Positions 1 to 5,645 of a stretch of 6,581 nucleotides of DNA are shown here, one piece after another. Where the stretch lies: positions 1 to 6,581 of the forward strand of contig PWRV01000052.1 in NCBI GenBank assembly GCA_003563455.1. The letters run 5' to 3'. How positions within the stretch are numbered: position 1 is the stretch's first letter; every line of letters starts with the position of its first letter. The notes under the pieces are model-generated. The model made no database searches and was not told the origin of the DNA. It worked only from the letters and a program-made list of their open reading frames with translations. This DNA comes from Thioalkalivibrio sp. Lineage in GTDB: Bacteria; Pseudomonadota; Gammaproteobacteria; Ectothiorhodospirales; Ectothiorhodospiraceae. The position numbers and the translations under genes are program-made.

Positions 1-40
1 AGGAAGCCGGAAGGGATCCAACCTCCAGCGGGAGTACGAC

Positions 41-490
41 ATGATCATTGGTGAGCTCTCGATGCAAAATTTTTCGGCTCTGCCGCCCGAAGCAACGCTT
101 GTGGACGCGGGGCGCGCGCTCCAGACCACCGGGTCTCCGGTGCTGGTGGTGATTCAGGATGGCCAGTTGCTCGGGACCGTCAGCGATCGTGATCTGGCGG
201 TGAAGGGTTGTGGTGGTGGCCGCAGACCCGAGGCGTTCACCGTGTTGGACATCTGTGACCGTAATCCTGCCGTTTGCCCGATTGGCACAAGACTTTCACG
301 CGCGTTGGAGATGATGAAGGAACGGAGCCAACCGTGGCTTGTGGTCGTGGGGCACGACGATCAAGTGGCCGGTGTTGTATCACTGGATTCTCTGATTTCG
401 GTACTCGCCGGCCTGGTGCCCGAGGAGGGGGGCGGCGGGCCCGAACCCGAGTACGTGCAACGTGTGCGCGGCCAGGGGCGGGGCGATTGA
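41..490 (+). CDS. Small two-CBS-domain protein (probable nucleotide sensor)
   Basis: A 149-residue cytoplasmic protein made of a tandem CBS (Bateman) pair and little else. CBS1 spans about residues 5-57, with the hydrophobic strand VLVVI at 34-38 and the turn GTVSDRDL at 45-52. CBS2 spans about 69-123, with WLVVV at 99-103 and GVVSLDSL at 111-118. Such pairs usually bind AMP, ATP or related nucleotides and act as energy sensors, alone or on a partner; the ligand here is not known. CBS1 keeps the S-x-x-D ribose-contact pattern (S48, D51). CBS2 has S114 but Ser at 117 where Asp is usual, so perhaps only one site is competent. The tail from 128 is Gly-rich and probably disordered. There is no signal peptide, membrane segment or fused effector domain. 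The start at 41 is chosen because GGAG at 31-34 sits 6 bases upstream and the CBS fold begins just after it. Met at 62 is a weaker alternative, and the frame stays open to the window edge. It lies 158 bp before the dehydrogenase genes, so a regulatory link is possible but unproven. Confidence 0.85.
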   Translation: MIIGELSMQNFSALPPEATLVDAGRALQTTGSPVLVVIQDGQLLGTVSDRDLAVKGCGGGRRPEAFTVLDICDRNPAVCPIGTRLSRALEMMKERSQPWLVVVGHDDQVAGVVSLDSLISVLAGLVPEEGGGGPEPEYVQRVRGQGRGD

Positions 491-526
491 GTTTTGCCGG
501 GATGAGCGGGTTTTGCCGGAATCCGG
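491..526 (+). repeat. Short direct repeat with an 11-bp dyad
   Basis: GTTTTGCCGG occurs at 491-500 and again at 510-519, a 19-base period. The second copy runs into CCGGAATCCGG (516-526), two 5-base arms that are inverted around one base. The repeat begins directly after the stop codon of the CBS gene. Such an arrangement could be a regulator binding site upstream of the dehydrogenase genes. It is too short a hairpin and lacks a T-run, so it is not a typical rho-independent terminator. The two copies diverge after the first ten bases, and chance is a real alternative. Confidence 0.35.
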
Positions 527-635
527 GTGATGTCGCTGCATTTCGACTCGGCCTTGATACGGGTGGGCAATTTCCCGCCTTGTACTCGCCGGGATCACGA
601 CCATACTGGGACAGAGAGCTCTCAGGCGATCGACG

Positions 636-643
636 AAAGGAGG
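636..643 (+). promoter_or_regulatory. Ribosome binding site that fixes the E1 alpha start
   Basis: AAAGGAGG is a near-perfect Shine-Dalgarno sequence placed 5 bases before the ATG at 649. It decides between this start and the longer open frame that reaches back to 274 inside the CBS gene. Confidence 0.85.
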
Positions 644-648
644 ACGCG

Positions 649-1752
649 ATGCCCCGGAAGAAGTTCGAACCCGGCCACGATGTGGAGCACCTTTCGATTC
701 TCGACGAGAAAGGCAAGCTGGACTCCAGGCTGGAGCCGGAAATCGACGACGAGTTGCTGCTGAAAATGCATCGCACGATGCTGTTCAGCCGCCGCTTCGA
801 CGAGGCGCTCCTGAAGTGGCAGCGTCAGGGGCGCATTGGAACCTTCGCGCCGGTCAGCGGACAGGAGGCGGCCCAGGTTGGTTCGGCTGCCGTCCTAGAA
901 GAGGAAGACTGGATGGTCCCTGCCTTCCGCGAATTCGCGGCGGCCGTATGGCGCGGGACACCACCCGTTGGCCTGCTCCTCTACACCGCCGGTTACAACG
1001 AGGGTGGCGCGATCCCCGAGGAGCAGCACGACCTTCCCATCGCTATCCCCGTCGCGTCCCAGCTGGTGCATGCGGTGGGCATCGCCTACGGGATCAAGTA
1101 CCGGGAAAGGGAGCAGGTGGTACTCACCTATTTTGGCGATGGCGCCACCTCGGAAGGCGATTTCCACGAGGCCATGAACATGGCGGCGGTGTTCAGCACC
1201 CCGATCGTCTTCGTCTGCCAGAACAACCAGTGGGCGATCTCGGTGCCCCGGGAAAAGCAGGCCCGCTCCAGGACGCTGGCGCAGCGGGCACTCGCCTACG
1301 GCATGCCCGGGATTCAGGTTGACGGCAACGACCTGCTGGCCGTGTATGTGGCGACCCAGGAGGCCGTGGAGCGGGCGCGCGCCGGCAAGGGGCCGACCCT
1401 TATCGAGTGCGTGACCTACCGCCTTTCCGTCCACACCACAGCGGATGATCCGGGCAAGTATCGCTCCGAAAAGGAAGTGAAGAAGTGGGAAAAGCGCGAC
1501 CCGATACCCCGCTTCCAGAACTACCTGGGCAACAAGAACCTGCTGTCAAAGGACGAGATCGAGAAACTGGAAAAGGAGATCAAGGAGGAGATCCAGGGCG
1601 TCTGGCACGAGACCGAGAAACAGATGGAACGGCTCGGCGATCCGATGGACATGTTCGAATACGTCTTCCACGAGATGCCGCCCTATCTCGAGGAACAGCG
1701 TGACGCCTATGCGGAGTTCCTGAAGGAGCGAAAGGAGAATCACGATGGCTGA
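649..1752 (+). CDS. pdhA: 2-oxoacid dehydrogenase E1 component, alpha subunit (pyruvate dehydrogenase type)
   Basis: Alpha subunit (367 residues) of the heterotetrameric, thiamine-diphosphate-dependent E1, which decarboxylates a 2-oxoacid, probably pyruvate, and reductively acylates the lipoyl group of E2. The ThDP/Mg motif runs from GDGATSEGDF (G163) to the NN pair at 192-193, about 30 residues, as the family requires. The conserved active-site loop is YRLSVHTTADDP, with His262. An N-terminal extension of about 40 residues containing LSILDEKGKLD, and a C-terminal EMPPYLEEQ, resemble Bacillus/Geobacillus PdhA, whose length (about 370) also matches. This favours pyruvate over acetoin, whose E1 alpha is shorter at the N-terminus. 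The HTTADD loop is also like branched-chain 2-oxoacid E1, so substrate assignment is moderate. One oddity is Phe93 before Arg94 (PAFRE), where Tyr is typical in relatives. The ATG at 649 is set by a strong Shine-Dalgarno site. The end overlaps the E1 beta gene by 8 bp, which suggests translational coupling. Confidence 0.95.
   Translation: MPRKKFEPGHDVEHLSILDEKGKLDSRLEPEIDDELLLKMHRTMLFSRRFDEALLKWQRQGRIGTFAPVSGQEAAQVGSAAVLEEEDWMVPAFREFAAAVWRGTPPVGLLLYTAGYNEGGAIPEEQHDLPIAIPVASQLVHAVGIAYGIKYREREQVVLTYFGDGATSEGDFHEAMNMAAVFSTPIVFVCQNNQWAISVPREKQARSRTLAQRALAYGMPGIQVDGNDLLAVYVATQEAVERARAGKGPTLIECVTYRLSVHTTADDPGKYRSEKEVKKWEKRDPIPRFQNYLGNKNLLSKDEIEKLEKEIKEEIQGVWHETEKQMERLGDPMDMFEYVFHEMPPYLEEQRDAYAEFLKERKENHDG
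1731..1737 (+). promoter_or_regulatory. Ribosome binding site of E1 beta inside the E1 alpha gene
   Basis: AAAGGAG lies within the last codons of the E1 alpha gene, 7 bases before the E1 beta ATG at 1745. With the 8-bp gene overlap it points to coupled translation, which would help to keep the two subunits equimolar. Confidence 0.75.
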
Positions 1753-2725
1753 TCTGACCATGGTCGAGGCCATCAACCTGGCCCTGAGACAGGAGATGGA
1801 AAACGACGATCGCGTGCTGGTGCTCGGCGAGGACGTCGGCGTCGATGGCGGGGTTTTCCGCGTGACCGACGGACTGATCGACGAGTTCGGCGAAGAACGC
1901 TCGATCGACACGCCCGTGGCCGAGGCGGGGATCGTGGGCATGTCCATCGGCATGGCCATCTATGGGCTTCGACCGGTGTGCGAGATGCAGTTCTCGGGTT
2001 TCAGCTATTTCGCGTTTCATCAGGTGGAAGGCCATGCCGCACGTATGCGTTGGCGCTCGCGGGGTCGGTACGGCATCCCGATGGTGATTCGCATGCCCTA
2101 CGGTGGCGGTGTCCATGCCCTGGAACACCACTCGGAAAGCAGGGAGGTGATCTACGCCCATACCCCGGGCCTCAAGATGGTCATTCCCTCGGGCCCGCGC
2201 AGCGCTCGGGCGCTGCTGGTGAGCGCCATCCGCGATCCCGACCCGGTGATTTTTTTCGAGAGCAAGTTGATGTATCGCAGCTTGCGCGAGGAAGTCCCCG
2301 ACGATGAGGAGACACTGCCGATCGGCGAGTCGCGGGTTGTGCGCGAGGGCAGCGACCTCACGATGATCAGCTACGGCGCGATGCTGCACCGAACACTGGA
2401 AGCGGCGGAAAAGCTGTCCGAAGACGACGGCGTCGAACCCGAGGTGGTCGATTTGTTGACCATCTCACCGCTGGACGACCGGAAATTCACCGATTCCGTG
2501 CGCAAGACCGGCCGGGTCGTGGTCGTCCATGAGGCGCCGCGCAGCTTCGGGCCGGCCGGTGAAATCATGGCGCGCATCAACGAACGTTCCTTCTATTACC
2601 TCGAGGCGCCCGTGGAGCGCGTCACCGGCTTCGATGTGCATGTTCCCTACTTTGCCCGTGAGCAAGCCTACCTGCCGGACGTGGATCGCATCGTTTACGG
2701 GGCGCGCAAGGCACTGAATGCCTAG
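1745..2725 (+). CDS. pdhB: 2-oxoacid dehydrogenase E1 component, beta subunit
   Basis: Beta subunit of E1 (326 residues, the usual family length of about 325). It pairs with the alpha subunit; the ThDP cofactor binds at the interface of the two. The N-terminal pyrimidine-binding transketolase domain covers about residues 1-180. It holds LVLGEDVG at 25-32 and the catalytic Glu60 in VAEAGIVG, the residue that activates the ThDP aminopyrimidine. A Gly-rich GGGVHALEHHSES at 120-132 contains the active-site His (H128/H129) region. The C-terminal transketolase domain, from about 200 to 320, includes VVDLLTISPLD and VVVVHEAP, as in PdhB and BkdA2-type proteins, and contributes to E2 binding in known complexes. 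All expected core motifs are present, with no frameshift or truncation. It follows the alpha gene with an 8-bp overlap and precedes the E2 gene by 11 bp, so the three are almost certainly cotranscribed. The family does not by itself fix the substrate; pyruvate is preferred from the alpha subunit. Confidence 0.95.
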   Translation: MADLTMVEAINLALRQEMENDDRVLVLGEDVGVDGGVFRVTDGLIDEFGEERSIDTPVAEAGIVGMSIGMAIYGLRPVCEMQFSGFSYFAFHQVEGHAARMRWRSRGRYGIPMVIRMPYGGGVHALEHHSESREVIYAHTPGLKMVIPSGPRSARALLVSAIRDPDPVIFFESKLMYRSLREEVPDDEETLPIGESRVVREGSDLTMISYGAMLHRTLEAAEKLSEDDGVEPEVVDLLTISPLDDRKFTDSVRKTGRVVVVHEAPRSFGPAGEIMARINERSFYYLEAPVERVTGFDVHVPYFAREQAYLPDVDRIVYGARKALNA

Positions 2726-2728
2726 GAG
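2724..2728 (+). promoter_or_regulatory. Ribosome binding site of E2 overlapping the E1 beta stop
   Basis: AGGAG overlaps the TAG stop of E1 beta (2723-2725) and is 8 bases before the E2 ATG at 2737. It supports that start and a close translational link between the two genes. Confidence 0.75.
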
Positions 2729-2736
2729 ACAGGCTT

Positions 2737-4170
2737 ATGACCAGGGAATTCAAGCTCGAGGATCCGGGCGAAGGTATTCACGAGGCGGAAATCACCGAAA
2801 TCCATGTATCCGAGGGTGACACCGTGAAGGACGGCGATACCCTGCTGAGCGTCGAGACCGACAAGGCGGTCACCGATGTCCCTGCTCCGTTCAACGGAAG
2901 GATCGGAACGATCGAGGTGAAGGAGGGCGACCGGGCCACTGTCGGTGATGTGCTCATGACTTACACAGAAGAGGGCAGCAGCAGCGACGAGGACGAAACT
3001 GCGGACCAGGACAGGGAACGAGACAAGGACGAAGTCGAGAGTAAAGGCGAGGACAGGAAGAGAGACAAGGGCAGGAAGAAGGAAGACGGCGCAGACAGGG
3101 ATTCCGCGGCGGAAGAAGGAAAGGAGCGCGGCAGCAAAAAGGAAAAGCCGCACGCGGAGCACGACGAACCAGAAGAGGAACCCGACGCGAGGGCGGGCGA
3201 CAAGGGCAGGTCCGACCAGAAGGAAGAAAAGAGCGAAGGGCCCGTTCCGGCAGCTCCCGCCGTGCGTTGGCTCGCCCGCGAGATGGATGTCGATCTGCGC
3301 GCGGTCGAGCCAAGCGGGCCGCAGGGGCGCGTCACGGCCGACGATGTGCAGGCCGTGGCGGAGGAGCGGAAGGAGGGCGCTAAGGAGAAACGCGAGGAAC
3401 GTCCCGCACGCGAGGCGACGATCGATGTGCCACCGCTGCCCGACTTCAGACAGTGGGGACCCGTGGAGGAACAGCCGTTCCGCTCCGTACGCCGGGCCAC
3501 GGCGAAGAAAATGGCGATCTCCTGGGCACAGATCCCGCACGTGATGCACAAGGATGTCGCCGATATCACCGACCTGGAACGTTTCCTTCGCCAGCACACG
3601 TCGGAGGTCGAGGCGGAAGGCGGCAAGCTGACTCTGACCATCCTGATGATGAAGGCCGTGGTCGCCGCGCTGAAGCAATACCCGTACTTCAATGCCAGTC
3701 TGGATCTCGATAACCAGGAGATCATCGTCAAGCGCTACTACAACATCGGCGTGGCGGTGGCGACCGACCAGGGACTGCTGGTGCCGGTGATCCGCAACGT
3801 GGATCGCAAGAGCATCGTCGAGCTCAGTGTCGAACTTACCGAAGCCGCCGAACGCGCCCGTCAGGGTAGGGCAAGTCGCGAGGACATGCAGGGTGGGAGC
3901 TTCACGATCACCAATCCCGGCGGGCTCGGCGGGGTCAGCTTCACGCCGATCATCAACCACCCGGAAGCGGCCATTCTGGGCATGGGCGCGGCCGGTTTGG
4001 AGCCGGTGATCCAGGGAGACATCGACGATTACCAGGTCGTGGCACGGCTGCGCCTGCCGCTATGCCTGGTATACGACCATCGGCTGAACGACGGTGCTGT
4101 CGCTGCCCGCTTCCTGCGCACGATTATCGACCTGCTGCGCGACCCGGAGTCTTTCCTCCTGACCGTCTGA
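2737..4170 (+). CDS. pdhC: Dihydrolipoamide acyltransferase E2 with one lipoyl domain and a highly charged linker
   Basis: Core subunit (477 residues) of the complex; it accepts the acyl group from E1 on lipoyl-lysine and transfers it to CoA. Domains in order: one lipoyl domain (about 1-76) with the lipoylated lysine expected at K43 in VETDKAVTDVP; a charged linker (77-170); a peripheral-subunit-binding domain (about 172-208, VRWLAREMDVDL through GRVTADDV) that holds E1 and E3; a second charged linker (209-246); and the catalytic acyltransferase domain from about 247. The catalytic motif is YDHRLNDG with His448 and Asp452, and the trimer-core segment FTITNPGGLGG and INHPEAAILGMG is typical of the family. 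The number and order of domains match Bacillus-type PDH and branched-chain E2. The first linker is unusual: 36 acidic and 22 basic of 94 residues, few Ala and Pro, and no Leu, Ile, Met or aromatic residue, whereas most E2 linkers are Ala/Pro-rich. Acetyl transfer is likeliest; a branched acyl group cannot be excluded. Confidence 0.95.
   Translation: MTREFKLEDPGEGIHEAEITEIHVSEGDTVKDGDTLLSVETDKAVTDVPAPFNGRIGTIEVKEGDRATVGDVLMTYTEEGSSSDEDETADQDRERDKDEVESKGEDRKRDKGRKKEDGADRDSAAEEGKERGSKKEKPHAEHDEPEEEPDARAGDKGRSDQKEEKSEGPVPAAPAVRWLAREMDVDLRAVEPSGPQGRVTADDVQAVAEERKEGAKEKREERPAREATIDVPPLPDFRQWGPVEEQPFRSVRRATAKKMAISWAQIPHVMHKDVADITDLERFLRQHTSEVEAEGGKLTLTILMMKAVVAALKQYPYFNASLDLDNQEIIVKRYYNIGVAVATDQGLLVPVIRNVDRKSIVELSVELTEAAERARQGRASREDMQGGSFTITNPGGLGGVSFTPIINHPEAAILGMGAAGLEPVIQGDIDDYQVVARLRLPLCLVYDHRLNDGAVAARFLRTIIDLLRDPESFLLTV
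2965..3246 (+). other. Charged low-complexity linker segment of E2, T-poor and purine-rich DNA
   Basis: This encodes E2 residues 77-170, between the lipoyl and subunit-binding domains. The residues are mostly Asp, Glu, Lys and Arg with Gly and Ser, so the segment is almost surely disordered and serves as a flexible arm for the swinging lipoyl domain. The coding strand has only 6 T in bases 2965-3240 and is rich in A and G. Long open frames on the opposite strand here are a by-product of this composition and should not be annotated as genes. Confidence 0.85.
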
Positions 4171-4180
4171 AGCACGTACT

Positions 4181-4193
4181 GCGGCGCGGCCGC
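4181..4193 (+). repeat. Small GC hairpin in the E2-E3 gap
   Basis: GCGGC (4181-4185) and GCCGC (4189-4193) are inverted around a 3-base loop, just after the E2 stop. A second pair, GCACGT (4172-4177) and ACGTGC (4219-4224), could enclose it and ends 12 bases before the E3 start. There is no T-run, so it is not a classical terminator. It might stabilise the mRNA or tune E3 translation in the only sizeable gap inside the dehydrogenase cluster, but the arms are short and chance is possible. Confidence 0.3.
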
Positions 4194-4226
4194 TGGAGTG
4201 CAAGGTGGACAATGCGACACGTGCAT

Positions 4227-4230
4227 GGAG
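4227..4230 (+). promoter_or_regulatory. Ribosome binding site that decides the E3 start
   Basis: GGAG sits 6 bases before the ATG at 4237. Upstream in-frame starts at GTG 4198 and ATG 4225 are less well placed and would add residues before the FAD-binding strand that the family does not need. Confidence 0.6.
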
Positions 4231-4236
4231 ACGACG

Positions 4237-5640
4237 ATGACGGACACGGCACGAACACAACTGCTCGTGATCGGCGGTGGGCCCGGGGGCTACGCGGCGG
4301 CACTGCGCGGGGCGGACCTCGGCCTGGACGTCACGCTGGTCAGTGACGAGGAACGCCTGGGTGGCGTCTGCCTGCTGCGTGGGTGCATCCCCTCCAAAAG
4401 TCTGCTCTCGCTGACTGAGCTCCTCGGCGACGCGGCCAGTGCATCGGACAAGGGCATCGGGTTCGGCAAGCCCGACATCGATCTGGACGCAATGCGTGAC
4501 TGGAAGCGGAAGGTTGTGGACACATTATCGGGCGGGCTGGCCGGACTGTTCCAGCAACGTGGCGTCCGGCGGATCCGTGGGCGGGCAAGATTCGAGAGTC
4601 CGGGCCGGGTGTCGCTGCAGGACGCTGATACCGATGAGATCCGGTTCGAGCATGCCATCATTGCGACCGGCTCCCGGCCCATCCCGCTGCCGGACACCGG
4701 GTTCAAGGACGGCGGCCGCATCATGAGCTCGGGCGGGATGCTGGAGATGGCGGATATCCCGGGTAAGCTGCTGGTGGTCGGCGGTGGCTACGTGGGGCTG
4801 GAGCTGGGGATGGTGTACGCCTCGCTGGGCAGCGAGGTGACGCTGGTGGAGATGACCGACCAGCTGATGGCCAATGCGGATCGCGATCTCGTAGAGCCTC
4901 TGGAACAGGCGGCCAGGAACGCTTTCGCGACGATTCATCTCGACACCGCGGTCAAGGGCCTCGAGGAGATCGGGGACCGTGTCAAGGTCAGCTTCGAGGC
5001 CGAGGAGTTGTCATCGGAAACCTATGACCGCGTGCTGGTTGCGATCAGCCGAGAGCCCAATACCGACGATCTGGGACTGGACGTCGTGGGTGTCGAGCTC
5101 AACGAAAACGGCTTCATTAAAGTGGACGCGCAGCGCCGAACCTCGGTGCCAAACATCTACGCCGTCGGCGACGTTACCGGCGGCATGCTTCTGGCGCATG
5201 AAGCCCTTTTCGAGGGCAAAGTGGCGGCGGAAGCCATTGCCGGCAAGGCCGCGGCGTTCGACGTGCGTGCGATCCCCGCAGTTGTCTACACCATTCCCCA
5301 GGTGGCCTGGTGTGGCCTGACCGAACAGCAGGCACGCGAGGAGAACCGTCAGGTCGAGGTGACCCGTTTTCCCTGGCACGCGTCCGGACGGGCTGTGTCG
5401 ATGGGCGCCACAGAGGGCCTGACCAAACTCGTCGTGGAACCTGGCAGCGGGCGGTTGCTCGGCATGGGCGTCGTCGGCCGCGAGGCCGAGACGCTGATTG
5501 CGGAAGGGGTATTGGCGATCGAGATGGGCGCCGTGGCCCGCGATCTGGCCCTCTCGATCCATCCCCATCCCACCCTGTCTGAAACGGTCGGTGAGGCGGC
5601 AGAGCTTTTTCTCGGCAGCGCCATTCACTTCCATGGGTAA
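4237..5640 (+). CDS. lpdA: Dihydrolipoyl dehydrogenase (E3)
   Basis: FAD- and NAD-dependent flavoprotein (467 residues; family about 460-480) that reoxidises dihydrolipoamide on E2 and makes NADH. The FAD-binding Rossmann motif is GGGPGG at residues 13-18. The redox disulfide is Cys45 and Cys50 in GGVCLLRGCIPSK. The NAD-binding motif is GGGYVG at 182-187, and the second FAD contact is IYAVGD ending at Asp312. The C-terminal dimerisation domain carries the His444-Glu449 catalytic dyad in HPHPTLSE. All catalytic residues are present, and there is no fused N-terminal lipoyl domain as seen in some E3 proteins. Disulfide spacing and the HPHPTLSE dyad separate it from glutathione and mercuric reductases. 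Its place 66 bp after E2 indicates a dedicated E3 for this complex, although E3 enzymes are often shared with other lipoyl systems. The start at 4237 is preferred over 4198 and 4225 because of the GGAG site and the family's N-terminal length. The stop is followed after 5 bases by the next gene. Confidence 0.95.
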   Translation: MTDTARTQLLVIGGGPGGYAAALRGADLGLDVTLVSDEERLGGVCLLRGCIPSKSLLSLTELLGDAASASDKGIGFGKPDIDLDAMRDWKRKVVDTLSGGLAGLFQQRGVRRIRGRARFESPGRVSLQDADTDEIRFEHAIIATGSRPIPLPDTGFKDGGRIMSSGGMLEMADIPGKLLVVGGGYVGLELGMVYASLGSEVTLVEMTDQLMANADRDLVEPLEQAARNAFATIHLDTAVKGLEEIGDRVKVSFEAEELSSETYDRVLVAISREPNTDDLGLDVVGVELNENGFIKVDAQRRTSVPNIYAVGDVTGGMLLAHEALFEGKVAAEAIAGKAAAFDVRAIPAVVYTIPQVAWCGLTEQQAREENRQVEVTRFPWHASGRAVSMGATEGLTKLVVEPGSGRLLGMGVVGREAETLIAEGVLAIEMGAVARDLALSIHPHPTLSETVGEAAELFLGSAIHFHG

Positions 5641-5645
5641 AACGG

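Larger units (their letters stand above)
491..648 (+). other. Intergenic gap upstream of the dehydrogenase operon
   Basis: This 158-bp stretch has no plausible gene and is the largest gap in the window, so it is the most likely place for an operon promoter. I see no good sigma-70 pair. TTGATA at 554-559 resembles a -35 box, but the nearest -10-like hexamer, TGTACT at 581-586, is 21 bases away, which is too far. No hairpin followed by a T-run ends the CBS gene, so readthrough from it into the dehydrogenase genes is possible. The first 36 bases hold a short direct repeat and a dyad, listed separately. Confidence 0.5.

Noticed and set aside
554..586. Promoter-like pair TTGATA (554-559) and TGTACT (581-586)
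   Set aside because: The 21-base spacer is too long for sigma-70 and the -10 box is poor.
274..648. A long upstream extension of the E1 alpha open frame, starting inside the CBS gene
   Set aside because: It has no family similarity, is Arg/Gly-rich as expected from an out-of-frame reading of GC-rich coding DNA, and a near-perfect Shine-Dalgarno site precedes ATG 649.
1580..2389. Long open frame on the - strand across the ends of E1 alpha and E1 beta
   Set aside because: It is antisense to two well-conserved genes, its translation shows no recognisable domain, and high-GC coding DNA often leaves the opposite strand open.
2722..3960. Long open frame on the - strand across most of E2, with Leu/Phe/Val-rich segments that look membrane-like
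   Set aside because: The hydrophobic run is the complement of the charged linker codons (GAG, AAG and similar read as Leu, Phe and Ser), so it is a composition artefact and not a membrane protein.
4181..4193. Rho-independent terminator between E2 and E3
   Set aside because: The hairpin stem is only 5 bp and no T-run follows; E3 is expected to be in the same operon.
4198..4236. Earlier E3 starts at GTG 4198 or ATG 4225
   Set aside because: They add residues before the FAD-binding strand, and the GGAG spaced 6 bases from ATG 4237 fits better. They cannot be fully excluded without N-terminal data.
649..5640. Assignment as acetoin dehydrogenase (acoABCL)
   Set aside because: The E1 alpha carries the long N-terminal extension of PdhA-type proteins, and no acoX- or acoR-like gene is in the window. 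The gene order alone would have allowed it.
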